Source: Phlebotomus papatasi (lineage: Eukaryota; Arthropoda; Insecta; Diptera; Psychodidae). Taken from it: a DNA stretch of 64,000 bases. The position numbers were made by a program, and so were the translations under genes. Positions within the stretch are counted from its first letter, which is position 1; each line of letters starts with the position of its first letter. A model generated the notes under the pieces. The model was not told the DNA's origin, did not search any database, and saw only the letters and a program-made list of their open reading frames with translations. The DNA lies in contig NC_077224.1 in assembly GCF_024763615.1 (NCBI RefSeq), positions 77,882,712 to 77,946,711 on the forward strand, read 5' to 3'. Below, in pieces: positions 24,001 to 33,500 of this stretch.

Positions 24001-25813
24001 TAATCCATGGCAAGATCTATCTTGCAATACAGTTTTCTGACTAGAGTAGAGTATTGGCCGTTCCCGAATGCCTGAAATCTTAAACAACAAGCAATTTAAG
24101 TGGTTTTTCAAAACTGTGTTAATCAATTGCCCTTAACCCATTCCTTACCATGGTATTATACATCATACGCAAATTGAGTGATTTTAGATGATTTATTCCT
24201 GGGCAATTTTTATCCGAATTGGTGTCGGGAATGGATTTTTAGTAACGTTGGTTATTCAATTACCTGGGAAAAATAGTCCGACAGAGGTGAAAATACATTT
24301 TGTTATTGTTTTCTTGCTTCGCGAAAAGGTTATGCAAAAATTTTTGCTATAAATGGCGAACGGAAAATTCGACATCTCGTCGAATTTGTTAAAATTGGCC
24401 TCTTTCCCCTTTCCTGATTTGAATTCTAGTTGCCAATTTGTTTTCTTGGATAGTTACTCTATCTAAAGCAATAGAGTTTGTAATGAATTAATGCACAGAA
24501 TTTAAATTCAGTGACCGTTAAGACGTGTGTTTGACAGAGGCTCCCCACGCCCCCATAATAAGTAAAAATATTTTCTTTTCAAAAAATTCATCTATTAATT
24601 CTGTAGGAAACTAATCCCAAAATATGAAAGTTCTAATCTCAAGTATTTCTGGTACATTGACTGAATGGGTTAATATCCAATCTTAAGTTAATTTTTTTCT
24701 AAAAATCTGCATCTTGCTGTCCCGAAATAGCTGAAAGTACATTCAATCATCATCTTTTTTGTTCTTCGAATTTCCATGAACTTTTAGATTTTACACACTC
24801 TATAGATTATAATACAATGCAAAAGAATAACAAAAACTGTAGCTTCGACGAGCAAGATGATCTGAAAAAGATATTGGAAGAATTCCCGAAGGGCAAGGAA
24901 CTATGAGAATAAATGTGGCCGAAATAGGGCACCAAAGCTATGTCTATATTTTTATTCATTTTAAAATGTATTCAGAATGATTTTAGAGTAAATAAAGACG
25001 GTAAACTCTTTACAAGGTTCCAAACAACACTCTTACAAAAAAAAAAGGATAAGAAAATCAATTTGTATTTAATATATTACATTTCAAACTTGAGACTATT
25101 CCGAAATTTGGCGCACTTACCCTATATATGGTGCAAAAATTGCATTTATGCTTTTTATACAGCATTTTGCAAATTTGCATGAAACCATATTACTTCATAA
25201 AATTTAAAATTTGTGAGAAAGAATCTAAATCCAAGATTTATGATTTTTTTCAAAATCCTTTTTGAAGGGTGGCCAATGGATGTTAGATCTGGTAGATCAC
25301 TACGGAGGCACCTTCTTGATTTTCGCTCTGGCCGTGATTGAGCTGACGGCGATTTTCTGGGTGTATGGACTCTATGACTTTATGATGGATACGCAGTTCA
25401 TGTGCAAACGCTACTTGGGACTCTACTGGCGCATCTGCTGGCCTCTTGTGACTCCCATCTTCATGTTGGTTATCTTTGTGTACCACATGGCTTCACTCAA
25501 GCCTATCACATTCGGTGATGAGCCCTATCCGGAGGCCGCTCATATTGCCGGATGGCTACTGTTCGCCATTGGCCTGGTGCAGTTGCCAATTTGGGCCACG
25601 TACGCTGTGGGCTGCCAGGCACCTCTCAGAGACAGACTGCGCAAGAGCCTGCAGGCAACTGACGAATGGGGACCTAAGAATCCCAAGGACTTCCTCGAGT
25701 GGACAGAATTCAAGGCGGACCTGAAGGCACGAAATGCCCTGATCAATTCCGAGAGGAACTATTCAAAGAAACGGATCGCCCTCCGCAAATTCTTCGGCGC
25801 CTACGAGTACTAA
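2707..25813 (+). CDS. SLC6 family sodium-dependent nutrient amino acid transporter (NAAT-like), multi-exon, N-terminus not found
   Basis: Exons joined by eye: 2707-3028, 3107-3183, 3870-4018, 4117-4160, 9666-9892, (14813-14916 or 15342-15445), 20091-20277, 20345-20521, 25268-25813. Every junction is GT-AG and phase-consistent, giving about 610 residues plus a missing start. Seen: TM1 signature GLGNIWRFPF followed by ENGGGAFLIPY, TM2 with GKPMYF and EMILGQFSSRGS, an extracellular loop 2 with a C-x7-C pair and N-glycosylation sites NQT and NIT, the IDDGIG segment, TM6 in two alternative exons, then DAMIVTTLDTFTS and a long C-terminal exon. Family knowledge: SLC6 proteins are 12-TM plasma-membrane symporters driven by Na+ (often Cl-). 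The FSSRGSVK and YPDAI(S/A)KF segments fit insect NAATs, which absorb essential amino acids. No in-frame ATG precedes TM1, and an in-frame TAG abuts the 2707 acceptor, so a 5' exon must lie upstream. The exact substrate is unknown. Confidence 0.9.
3107..3183 (+). CDS. SLC6 transporter exon: TM3 start
   Basis: It follows a 78 bp intron ending in ctgcag. The split Gly codon is completed (G|GC), giving GIGIGQMVGTCSVISYYCS, the start of TM3. It ends in phase 0 at LTLN before gtaaga. The Tyr pair in SVISYYC matches the SLC6 TM3 region whose Tyr contacts substrate in LeuT (Y108); the equivalence is by eye. Confidence 0.88.
3870..4018 (+). CDS. SLC6 transporter exon: extracellular loop 2
   Basis: Acceptor ttctttcag, donor at|gtaagg. 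The exon encodes YLFSSFQSELPWSRC and onward, with two cysteines (C-x7-C) as in the conserved loop-2 disulfide of SLC6 proteins, an Asn-Pro-rich stretch, and two adjacent N-glycosylation sequons. It ends two bases into a Met codon. Confidence 0.87.
4117..4160 (+). CDS. SLC6 transporter micro-exon (44 nt)
   Basis: Acceptor ctctttttag, donor g|gtaaag. It completes the split Met and encodes KEILKAKDQIDDGI plus the first base of Gly. SLC6/NAAT proteins have this DxIDDGIG segment just before TM4. It is followed by a 5.5 kb intron full of repeats. Confidence 0.85.
4537..4708. mobile_element. Short TIR element (MITE), 172 bp
   Basis: Ends CCGTAAGTGC(A/G)AGTGACT are inverted repeats, each flanked by TA. 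No coding potential. Lies in the SLC6 intron after the micro-exon. Confidence 0.65.
4795..5030 (+). repeat. Interspersed repeat family K, copy 1
   Basis: Contains cttaaaccgtaaaaaatatc, ttcggtcttcggtga and gaacatttcgtccaaacata blocks, shared with 6120-6400, 17330-18010 and 50235-50450. No protein recognised. Confidence 0.55.
5875..6075 (-). mobile_element. 3' end of a non-LTR retrotransposon, 5'-truncated
   Basis: On the minus strand it ends with an ORF-like tail (PEHLPEVAEDRQAW and WAANLDVMGPRP, then stops) and a (GAAT)n tail at 5880-5892. This layout is typical of CR1/L2-like LINE 3' ends. Clade assignment is by resemblance only. It is inserted within a family K repeat. Confidence 0.5.
6120..6400 (+). 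repeat. Interspersed repeat family K, copy 2
   Basis: Continues the family K sequence interrupted by the LINE fragment: ttgttaccgttctggaacttaaac, tccgatcttcggtgac and gaacatttcgtccaaacata. Confidence 0.55.
7040..8155. mobile_element. Possible composite of MITE family I
   Basis: The left end ggggaatgtagacagccttcgcaca (7040) and right end tgcgaagcctgcctacattcccc (8155) are inverted repeats like those of the inner copy at 7324-7539. Either one large element with a nested insertion, or two half copies. Confidence 0.4.
7324..7539. mobile_element. Fold-back MITE family I, 216 bp, 75 bp arms
   Basis: Left arm from ggggaatgtaggcatggttcg to ctttgtttgcaaagagct is mirrored by the right arm ending catgccaacattcccc. 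Flanked by TA. An RNA copy would fold into a long hairpin. Confidence 0.75.
8696..9034. mobile_element. pogo/Tigger-like MITE, 339 bp
   Basis: TIRs cagtagagcctcgctatag and cagtagagccccgctgtag, with TA on both sides. CAGTAGA.CC.CG termini with TA target duplication fit Tc1/mariner-pogo elements. No transposase. Confidence 0.7.
9666..9892 (+). CDS. SLC6 transporter exon: TM4-TM5
   Basis: Acceptor ttttaaag; the exon completes the Gly codon and reads VPDWKLTLWLLLAW through CRGVKSSGKVAYFLAIFPYV to QFSELLNPK, ending in phase 0 before gtaaat. KSSGKV(A/V)Y is a typical SLC6 TM4-TM5 linker. The next codon is supplied by either of two alternative exons. Confidence 0.9.
9893..11410. other. Intron, AT-rich
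   Basis: No exon or clear repeat seen between the TM5 exon and the fold-back at 11.4 kb. Confidence 0.4.
11411..11862. repeat. Fold-back element with ~150 bp arms
   Basis: Left arm 11411-11560 (ggcgtcggtgtattga-like, then tagtggttcttgtttagtctttt) is mirrored at 11712-11862. The central part is unique. No reading frame supported. Confidence 0.6.
11863..12684. mobile_element. TIR element with a retrotransposon tail inside
   Basis: Left end ataatgccctagGcacacttacgac and right end gtcgtatgtgtatctagggcattat are inverted repeats, including ccgagagacgactc and gcgtcag..ccgtttctc subterminal parts. Confidence 0.55.
12290..12594 (+). mobile_element. 3' end of a non-LTR retrotransposon with (AATTG)n tail
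   Basis: Relatively GC-rich sequence (cacgcaacgacagccattcatcag; gtcggcggcagccgcaaccaagca) ends in a ttgaattgaattgaattgaa tail. That is the usual look of a 5'-truncated LINE. Clade unknown. Confidence 0.5.
12685..14180. other. Intron, AT-rich
   Basis: No exon, no clear terminal repeats. Short hairpins only. Confidence 0.4.
14181..14397. mobile_element. Fold-back MITE family G, copy 1, 217 bp
   Basis: Arms gaggaaaatgcccatgcttgataccattggaagcttcgtaatgac and its mirror, flanked by TA. It lies 415 bp upstream of exon 6a. Homologous to 49514-50115, where two other elements have inserted. Confidence 0.75.
14813..14916 (+). CDS. SLC6 transporter alternative exon 6a (TM6 version A)
   Basis: 104 nt, acceptor aaaatttttag, donor ag|gttagt. 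It starts in phase 0 with VWKEAVVQ and ends two bases into an Arg codon. It encodes FFSLATGMGP followed by IIMFSSYNNF. This is TM6, whose unwound centre lines part of the substrate pocket. Aligned by eye to LeuT, the Ser256 position is Ala here and the Ala261 position is Pro. It matches exon 6b at 21 of 35 residues and has exactly the same length and phase, so the two look like a tandem exon duplication used one at a time. Confidence 0.85.
15342..15445 (+). CDS. SLC6 transporter alternative exon 6b (TM6 version B)
   Basis: 104 nt, acceptor ttacacacacag, donor ag|gtaaac, 425 bp after exon 6a. It reads VWYAATTQ, FFSLSVGMGT, IVMFASYNRF and ends two bases into Arg, like 6a. The LeuT Ser256 position is Ser here, as in typical family members, so 6b resembles the ancestral form more closely. 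If read after 6a it is out of frame and hits a TAG at 15400-15402. Confidence 0.86.
15868..16082. mobile_element. Fold-back MITE family H, copy 1, 215 bp
   Basis: Ends ggggaaagtaccctcccttcgagcgttcataccttcgaataatgtgaa and mirror, TA on both sides. It provides the empty-site sequence for the nested insertion in copy 2 (40642-40966). Confidence 0.8.
16300..16960. other. Very AT-rich intron stretch with A-runs
   Basis: Low-complexity aataaaa/taaataaa sequence around 16320-16440 and a 20 bp hairpin (ataacatttttcaatta) at 16455-16500. No coding signal. Confidence 0.4.
17330..18010 (-). repeat. Interspersed repeat family K, copy 3 (long)
   Basis: Contains ccgtttaagctccaggacgatgaaaagttgg and gaacagttgtataatccg blocks shared with 50235-50450 in inverted orientation, plus two internal partial copies of the frame around ttcgtctggaccacctcta. 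No protein recognised. Confidence 0.5.
18361..18564. mobile_element. MITE family D, copy 1
   Basis: Ends gaggaaactgagacatcaccaaaaacgggg and gtgtttagtggtgccccagtttcccc, TA on both sides; aaatcgcagtgtttggtgct is subterminal. Homologous to 52775-53936 and 31122-31256. Confidence 0.75.
18565..20090. other. Intron, AT-rich, no feature recognised
   Basis: No exon, no terminal repeats. The region before the 20091 acceptor has a normal pyrimidine tract. Confidence 0.4.
20091..20277 (+). CDS. SLC6 transporter exon: TM7-TM8
   Basis: Acceptor tttcctttag. The first G completes the Arg codon from exon 6a or 6b, followed by DAMIVTTLDTFTSLLGG, a long TM, NLAHNLNADITQVVK, then GLAFISYPDAISKF and WVPQ. It ends in phase 0 before gtaaag. 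If both TM6 exons are skipped, this exon is read out of frame and reaches a TAA at 20178-20180. Confidence 0.9.
20345..20521 (+). CDS. SLC6 transporter exon: TM9-TM10
   Basis: Acceptor ttctacag, donor cct|gtgagt, exactly 59 codons. It encodes LFSVLFFFMLLTLGLGS, then VVTVLRDQFPKVPYW and a hydrophobic segment. The L.LG.GS motif and the DQFP loop are typical of insect NAAT-type SLC6 transporters. Confidence 0.9.
21319..21926 (-). pseudogene. Decayed transposon protein gene, possibly BESS-like
   Basis: The minus-strand frame 21926-21660 holds EEKEDEMLSKLKELSTNF and HQNRLFFKIVQRLFNSRW, similar in pattern to a BESS motif (two amphipathic helices with R..K.. spacing). An acidic C-terminal-looking tail (SYEDPETDAAQDIDFD, stop) lies at about 21390-21330. 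A family E palindrome at 21497-21650 separates the two parts. BESS/MADF proteins occur in some Harbinger-type transposons, but assignment here is tentative. Confidence 0.3.
21497..21650. mobile_element. Palindromic element family E, copy 1
   Basis: Near-perfect inverted repeat: gaccagcgcacaataactttt, aaacatgttt, gaatgagcgagatgactagatct and their mirrors. Centre is agatctagatct. It sits inside the decayed gene of the long-TIR element. Confidence 0.7.
22280..22426. mobile_element. Small Harbinger-like insertion (147 bp) with TAA duplication
   Basis: TAA at 22277-22279 and 22427-22429 flank ends aggcctctacac and gtgtagacacca-like mirror. The opposite arm of the host element (around 21005-21025) shows the uninterrupted site. 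Confidence 0.6.
22560..24130. other. Intron, no gene seen
   Basis: No exon-like frame. An imperfect inverted segment occurs around 22630-22890 but its ends were not resolved. Confidence 0.35.
24131..24671 (-). mobile_element. TIR element family F, copy 1 (~541 bp)
   Basis: Ends ttaacccattcctta and tgactgaatgggttaa. The same sequence, inverted, is at 38571-39108. Internal block ggttatgcaaaaatttttgct and ttcgacatctcgtcgaatttg are shared. Confidence 0.75.
24720..25122 (-). mobile_element. MITE family B, copy 2 (degraded end)
   Basis: Reverse-oriented family B sequence: gaactatgagaataaatgtggccgaaatagggcaccaaagctatgtc and cgaaatttggcgcacttacccta. The end near the last SLC6 exon is 145 bp from its acceptor. 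Confidence 0.65.
25268..25813 (+). CDS. SLC6 transporter terminal exon: TM10-TM12 and cytosolic tail
   Basis: Acceptor ttttgaag, 181 codons plus TAA at 25811-25813. It encodes GGQWMLDLVDHYGGTF, two or three further TM segments, WLLFAIGLVQLPIWA as the last TM, and a charged C-tail ending in FFGAYEY. GC content is visibly higher than in surrounding intron DNA. Confidence 0.93.
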   Translation, partial: GGQWMLDLVDHYGGTFLIFALAVIELTAIFWVYGLYDFMMDTQFMCKRYLGLYWRICWPLVTPIFMLVIFVYHMASLKPITFGDEPYPEAAHIAGWLLFAIGLVQLPIWATYAVGCQAPLRDRLRKSLQATDEWGPKNPKDFLEWTEFKADLKARNALINSERNYSKKRIALRKFFGAYEY

Positions 25814-25904
25814 ACACGAGTTGAGATGTCTTCGGCAGTATTTTTATAATAGGACTTCCTTTTATTTAAGATGATTAATCATACAAATTGTACAGTGAAA
25901 GAGT

Positions 25905-25910
25905 AATAAA
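25905..25910 (+). terminator. Poly(A) signal of the SLC6 gene
   Basis: Canonical AATAAA 92 bp after the stop codon, suggesting a short 3' UTR. Downstream GT-rich sequence is weak, so the cleavage site is not fixed. Confidence 0.6.
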
Positions 25911-25919
25911 AACAGTCTT

Positions 25920-28000
25920 TGAGAATGAATTGATGAATCTATTAAGTTGCACAGGAGGCTTTCCCTTAAAACACGTTACAATTTTCCTTCTTTTAGAAGT
26001 TCTTTTTTAAGTTTTCCAAAAGAAATTTCTGTACAAAGTTACCATTAAATAAAATTAGTTGTTTTAGAGAATTACTACGAAGACTTTTTCTGTTAGCAGA
26101 TGAGTTAAACTAATCCTTGAACGAATTGCATGTGTTTTTTCGATTCCTTAGAATGACTTTTGGGGGATACTCAGAACATTCAATGTCGCTAACTTTGTTT
26201 CTTTGGTCAGTAAATCGATCTGAAGAAATTCCGCTCTTCTGGTCAGATTGTTAGCACGTGCAAGAAGAAGAGGTCGGATGTCTTTGAGATGTATGGATGA
26301 AATGTCCGCTAGGACACTCTCTAAGACATATCCAAAAAAGAAATGCATCAATGGTCTGGTTCTTTAAATATTCCTAAAAGAGTGGTTTCTGGAGGGGAAG
26401 GATAGACGTGGGGATGATTTTGAAGTGACATTTGGATTCCTTGGATCAACTTATGGGGGAGTTCTCAGAACATTCCAAGTCGATATCTTCATCAGTTTGT
26501 CCAGAAAAGGGGATAGAGGAATTTCTGTCATTTTTTCTTTGTGTTTAACACTTCAAAATTCTTGCAAAAGTCGATGAATAAAAAAAAGTAAGATGTCCAA
26601 AAAAAAAGTTTCTTCCACAAATTATACCTTTTGAGTTCCTCTAACTAACAGTCCAAGTGCGAGAATTGTGGGTTACTCCTGGTCCCAGCAGTAGATGGCC
26701 AAAAAAGACGTTGCAAAAAGTGTCTTCTTCGACATAAATGGTTCTGGATGACCATGGTTTACTCATAGAAGTTTACATATAACAGATTCTGAAAGCTAAT
26801 GGACCAAGCTTTCCAACAATAGTTTACTCATCCAATTATATTCATCAGGAGCTGAGATATACCACTTTAAACTTTCAACTTCTTCTACTGACAGAATATA
26901 TGTGGTCATCTAATATATATAATGAAAATAGATATATATTGAGATTTTTTTAAGTTTTTTAATTAGATTTTCCATAATATTAAATAAATTATTGATTCCT
27001 AAGTATGAGGTGCAAGAAATGCTGGAAAGAAGTGCAAAGACCTCTTCCATACAAATTGTGGAAGTCTTTGGAAGTCGTGTATATTGTAATTGATCACGAA
27101 ACTGTGTTTTTCTACATATTTAATTTATTTATGGTAAATAAAGTTACAGAATCATTAAAAATCGTTTTAAAAGATGTGGATCCCCTACTTAGTAAGTTCA
27201 ATGATGGTTTTAAAAATACTACAAAAAATTCTATTAGGAAAATTTTTATTAGACCAAATGGTCTAATAAAACATTTTTAGATTATAAATTTTCTGAAGCG
27301 CATTTTTGCGCAAAAAATTACTTTTATTATCGCGGTATAATAGCAAATTAACAAATAATTGTTTTTTTTTAAATCAAAAATTTATTCGATTTGATGATTT
27401 ATTTTTTAAATTATAAGACACGTGTTAATATTTTTTAAAAGAGAGATTTTAAATACCTTTAAAGTGAGGAAAATATGCCAATTAGTTGGAAATCATTTCG
27501 CGTCGACTGTGCCATTAAATGAAAATGATATAGGCTCTAAATTTCATATGTTCTTAGTCTTTTAGTATTTAAATGAGTTTCCCAAGCTTTTTCAATATTT
27601 CTCGATTTCAGAATTCATTAAATGTTAAAATATCCTGAAAATTCCCAAGAATTTCTTTGGTTATTAATTTTCTGAAATAAGCGGACAAGAATTCTTGGCA
27701 ATGCAATTTTAATTTAGGTGTATTATTATGTATATTTTTTTGTAAATGGATTCATAATATTTTTTTGATAAAATTAAACAATACAAAAATTAAATTGGTC
27801 GGAAAAGGTTGAAGAATATATATTCTTCAAAATATATTATAATTTTTTTTTTAATTTTTGCGAATTTTAATCTGTTTTGCTTTATTTTTTATTGTCAAAT
27901 GTGGTTATTGTAAGAATCATGAAGTTGTAATAATGGAAAGGGTTTACATTTAGCTTCTACTCAATCCCGGCAACCTCAGCAAAGACGACAACCAAATTCA
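25920..28000. other. Intergenic region between the two convergent genes
   Basis: No coding exon recognised. Fragments resembling family K (gatgaaatgtccgctaggacactctc, about 26280-26330) are visible. The rest is AT-rich. Confidence 0.4.
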
Positions 28001-30510
28001 TTAAAGTCTCTCACTCGATTGGGAATAAAGAATAACTGTGACTAATCGCCGCTGCGATCGCTAATGTCACTTCAAGGTTAGCAGAACTCAGCTGAAAATA
28101 TATTTTTTTCAGCTGAATTGAATAGTGTGAAGGGGAGGGAGCAACAGTCCCACCCTGCCTTTCCTCAGAGTGCCTTTACTTTTATATTGAAGATTTTACT
28201 TACCTTGCTGTTCATTTTTGTTACACCCTGTAAGTTGCATGAAACATTTCTCTCACGTTGAAACATGGATGAAACTTACTGTAATCTCTTTAAAAAAAAA
28301 AAACAATTTATTTTGCTATGTTTCTCTCTTGTGGTAATTTTATGAAGTCTATTTTCGTTACGAAATTCTAGTTTAGAAATCACCAAAACCGACCTAATCT
28401 TTAAGTACTCTTCCACAGTCCATAATCCCCCATAAACCAGCGGAAATGGTAATTGCAGCAAAGATGATTCAAAAACTCTCTCAGGTAATAGTTTAAATTT
28501 TTATTTATTTACTTGTTCATTGTAGCTTTTTATTATGTACAAAGTAATAATTATAGTTAGGGACTTTTGCTGAGAAAATATCTTTGAAAAAAAAACCTAG
28601 GGGTATTTCTCCATAATTAATTATATACATTTCAATCGAAGAAAAACTCATGAATTAGGATAATCTTCAAAATGAAAAAAAAAGTCAGGAGGATTGTAGA
28701 ATTTCTAAGTAAAAAGAAATGAAAAATAATACAAATTTCTGCTTAGTACAAATGTTTATGATTAAAAAACAGCTCAACTTGAACATTTTGAAATTTATAA
28801 ATGTACAAAATCTATTCTTTTTTCAATTTTTCTTTTTTTTTTACTTATTATCAAAAATATATATTACCTATGGTGAATAGTTTAAGCGTTTGCCACTCCA
28901 ATTCTCCTTTCATTATCCTTTTTTCTATATTTTTTCTTGCTTTCAATTTATTAATTTTTTTTATTCACTTTTTCCTTTGCAAAATCAATGCTTCTTGCAT
29001 AGAAATCCTCCTGTTTTTTTTATATTGATTTTTTTTCTTTAGTGAATCGCCATTTGAAGAGATCAACAATTGTAGATGCATTTTGTCTTTTTGAGAAACC
29101 TTTTATTTATTTTTTTTTTCAAAATACTGAGATTTATTTCACTGAAAATGTTTCTTTTTTTCTTAATTACTTTTTACAAAACAATTTACACATTTTTCTT
29201 GATTTTTTTTAAATTCATAATGAGTATACAAATATTAGAAAATATTTCTAGGGATAATTTTCTTCAATCTTTGACATCGATTTTAAATCGAAATGCAAAT
29301 TCAAAAGTTTTTTTGTTTATCCAAATTGGCGATACTCTAAACTTACTAAAGTCAGAAAATATCCTTTTAGACTTCACCTAAAACCATATTTTACATTTAA
29401 AAAAATTATTAATTTGAGGAAAGAAAAATATAATAATCAGTTTGAAGAAATAAATCTTTTTCTTTCAGTAGTTTTTCTTTTCTTTTTTTTAAATCTTAAC
29501 ATAAAATCTGGATTTGTACTGTTCTACCTATTACTTTTTTTTAAATCTTTTTTTTTTAATAATATGATACATTATACAGAATGATTACTACGCATCAACC
29601 ATTCAATATTTTATTTCCTCTTCTTTTAATAATTATTTAATTAATAATTAGTATAATAATAAATTGCTACAGAAAATGAGATAATAATGAGACACTCATA
29701 ATAAAAAAATTAATTGAAAAAAATGATCCGATTTCTTTTCTTTTTTATAGCATAATAAATTCACTATTTTCTTCATTTATATAAAATTCATTAGCAATAT
29801 ATAGATAATAATTCAATATTTCATTACATATTTTTTTCTTGTATTCTAAACCCCCTTTTTTCTTTTTTTTAGTTATATTTCTACATCCATGCGGAATTTA
29901 AAATAAAAACATTTATTATAGAATTCATTTTAAATTTGAGTATATGTACAACAAATAATGAACCACAATAGATTTTCACAAATCAACATTTACAAAAAAA
30001 AAACAAAGGGTTGAGCATAAAATTAATTGCATTCTGGAGAACAAGAAATAATAAATTCAATTTGTTTTTTTCCCCTTTCACTAAGTCATTGATTAAAAAC
30101 AAAAAAAAATGAAATTAAGAAGTGACAATTGCTCTCAAATGTCTAAATGTGAATGCCTATTTATCATTAATTCTTTATGAAAAGAAAGAAAAAAAAATCA
30201 TAAATTAATGATCAGGAGGTGAAAACTAAAGTCAATCATTCTAATCAAATATTCTAAAAAAAAAAAAAAAGAAAATTAAAATCATAATTAAATCTTCGCG
30301 CGCGCTATTTTGTCCTCTTCTGTTTCTCTTAAATAATTTTATATATATATATGTGTGTTTTTTTTAGGATGAATATTATGTCATATATCACTCAATTATG
30401 ATTAAAATCATAAATGTTTCTTTTTTTTATATCTCCTCATCTTGCTCCTTCTCCCAATTTTCCATAAATCCTGTTATTTTTTTTTTCTAGACAGTCATTG
30501 CTCAAAATTT
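28001..30510. other. Akap1: Pyrimidine-rich (+ strand) region, possible Akap1 3' UTR
   Basis: Dense T-runs on + (A-runs on -), many TTTATT motifs that would read AATAAA on the Akap1 strand, and no splice-supported coding sequence. The extent of the 3' UTR cannot be fixed by eye. A short hairpin tcagctgaaaatatatttttttcagctga lies near 28090-28118. Confidence 0.35.
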
Positions 30511-30579
30511 TTACATGGTATCCTCCACCCATTCAGCCAAACCACGAGCCACAAGTTCCCTATTCAGAAACACAATGTT
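30511..30579 (-). CDS. Akap1: Akap1 terminal exon
   Basis: Acceptor ttctcgcag at 30580-30586, then 22 codons NIVFLNRELVARGLAEWVED TM and TAA at 30513-30511. It matches the (V/F)LINRSLVERGLAQWV-type C-terminus of AKAP1. Confidence 0.88.
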   Translation of the reverse strand, partial: NIVFLNRELVARGLAEWVEDTM

Positions 30580-33500
30580 CTGCGAGAAAAAAAATATTTT
30601 GGACATGATAAAAAAAAAAACATAATCGAGATTTCTCCATTTTCTGAAAACAAGAAAAAAAAGAGAAAAAGAAATGGTGTACTTACATCTTTGCCATAAT
30701 TGGCATAGAGATAGATTTCTGGAAGGCCCTCAACTGTATATCCAGCCACTTGGGCCTGCAGGACCATTCCGTGTGTAAAAGTCTGTAGAACTTCGGCAGC
30801 TGCTGGAGCCCATTCAGAACCTAAGCGAAAAATATTCCACGGTTATTTAAAAAAAAAGATTACAAAGGCTGGGAATATCTGAGCTAAAGAGCTCGATTTT
30901 TATTCGAACCTCAATGCCGGGAAAAAATTGGCAGAAAAGTTGTTAAGGAACGATACGTATAGCTCACATTAAAATTTTATGAAAGGTTACTCATTAAAAC
31001 TTCTAGAATCACTCGGAATGGACCATTCAGTCAAGACACATCTGCTAGAATTGTTACATTGCACATGGTGAGTTTTAACTACCTCTAGAAGACCTTGCCA
31101 AAAATTGCTCATTCGAACACAGAGGGGAAACTGGGACGCCACCGAATACGGGGCAGTACAGAACACTGTGATTTTTTATTATAAATTTAATTATTTATTT
31201 AGAAATAAAAATCACCGTTCGGTGCTACCCCATGTTCGGTGTTGCCCCAGTTTTTACTATATTAGCAACTAATAATTTGAATTTCATTTTTTTTTAAATA
31301 AGCGCAAAAGTGGAAGCTTGCCTTTTCAGGGAATGTAGGGTAAAGGCTCATAATTTTGGCCAGTTTCTTATTTTGGACACTCTGAGGATAAAATTGGACA
31401 CTAAAAATAAATTGATTAAAATTTTGGATTTTTAATCCAATAGGGTGATTTGTCTAAAGCGAGACAGTTTAGAAAGTTGGACAAAGCAGTGTGGAATGTA
31501 AGACACCTCCTTAAAAACTTGACAATAAATCAATTAAATATTTCACTTTTCGATAAAAACATTATTCAACCTAATTTTGTGATTTTTTGAGAAGTTACAA
31601 GTGCAAAAGTCGTTACAAAACAATCAAAGAGTGACTTGCAAGAAGAATTTAAAAAATGTATTGCATGCGTGATATTCATAACCTTGACACGGTAGTTGTC
31701 ATTTTCTCTGTTTCTTATGGAAGTTGCTAGGAAAATATCAAATTGTTTTGTTTGATTTTTCGGCACAAGTTGTGAAATATTATTAAGTCCGTAGTGAAAA
31801 TCGAAGGACATACATCCATTTAAAAGGTGAATATAAAATATTTGTGAAATATAACATTTAAAAAGGAGAGAAAAGTTATTTAATTTCGTGTTTCTTTCAA
31901 AACAAGTTTTATGAAATCTTGGACAAGTTGATTTTGTGAATGAATTTGGTGGTTTTGTGCAGTGAAATCATGTTAACAAGGACGACAAAGATCCTTAAGT
32001 ACCCGGAGAAATAGTTGGAACAGCAGTTAGTAGCTGATAAGGAGAAAATCTCCTAGAAAAGGCTGCAAGGATTTCTAGATTCCGAAGACCACTTTTTCTG
32101 ACAGAATGGATAGTAAATATCGCAAAAACTCCTGGAGAAAGACAAATAGGAACCTCTACAGAACTCCCAAAGCAAGTGTAAAAGGACCTGGCCGGATGAG
32201 GTATCCAAATCTGCTAAGAAGTTGCATCCGCTTTAAAGCTATAACTGCTGGAGAGCGCGAGGCGTCTGTGAAATTTACAGAACCTCTTTTTGGTTAGACG
32301 TCCAAGAAGTTCTTGGTAATTAGCGTTCCTCAACTGTTACCCGGACATAAAGGAGGGATTAACATAACCATCCAATGTGCAAGTATACGCAGAACACCCT
32401 CAACATTTGATTTTCTACATATTTCGTATAATATTTTGTCATTAATATCACTATGTTCAACTTTCAAAAAATTTTTGTCCCGCTTTCTAAAATTTTATCC
32501 ATCTTTTCAAAATGTTTTGATTTTTAATTTGATGGAATATTCCAATTAATTGCTTGAAATATCTATTATAAATTGTTAAGATTCTGTTAGAATATTTCAC
32601 AAGCAATCTCATGATGCAAAGAAAGTGAAAAAAATATATATTTATTCGGCTTAAAAATGCATTTGAAATTGAACTTTTTCTTAAGTGTCTCCCTTTCCAT
32701 AATCCACCCTATTTGATGAATAATGAATTCTATCTAAATATTTGTTCATTTTAGGAGATTTTAACACTAAATACGTTAAATTTTGAATAATATTTGAGTT
32801 AAAATTGCTTTGTTGAAAATTCAGTGTAAGCAATTGCTTACGAGAAATATGACAGAACTTAGTGTTTACTTCAGTCTTACTTAGCTGTGGTGAAGTACTA
32901 ACAATGTTTCTTCGCTTTTTTGAGTGATATTATTGAATATTCATTGAATATTGTGTTGATTCACGTTAATGGTGATTTGTACATTTGACCTGAAGTGAGA
33001 TTTGCCTTGTGAATTAGATTTTTCGTGTGAAAAATGGGAAATTTTCTAAGAGATTTAGCAGTGAGGTGATGGCTCTTATTTTGGACATGTGTTATTCTCA
33101 CGAAATTTCGTGAAGTTTTAGCTTTTGTGATGACTAGGTTGGACAAATGCCTGGAGAAACAAAGGAGCATCATCTCTACGAAAGAGATGTAGCGAGATAT
33201 GCCTTGAAAGGCCCCCGGAAAGGCCAGGGAATGAGCGAATCCGCACGTACTTGGATTACCGAATTCAACTCACTTTAATGAATGATATGGAAAGTTTTCG
33301 GGCTTCTTGTGATATTCTACGTTTCCCTTACATGAACAGGAAGAGGACTTGGAAAGATTGGTTCATGAAATGAAGAACAATGGGCATCCTGTTGAGGCGG
33401 ATTAGCTGTCCAAATTTACAGCCAAGTTGTCCAAATTTTATTTATTTATTTATTTATTTATTAAAGAAACCATACAATAGACTTCTAAGTCCCTCACGTA

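Noticed and set aside
25283..25746. Opposite-strand and shifted ORFs over the last transporter exon
   Set aside because: Shadows of the real coding frame with no motif of their own.
28801..29381. Phe/Ile-rich ORFs at 28.8-29.4 kb as membrane proteins
   Set aside because: They arise from T-runs, lack family motifs and lie in the probable Akap1 3' UTR region.
32961..33173. 70-73 codon antisense ORFs repeated in each family A copy
   Set aside because: They lie on the strand opposite the psq-like frame and vary at the end. The sense frame has the better domain resemblance.
33437..33470. CRISPR-like or tandem array from (TTTA)n
   Set aside because: Simple tail repeat of a retroposon; no spacers, and the genome is eukaryotic.
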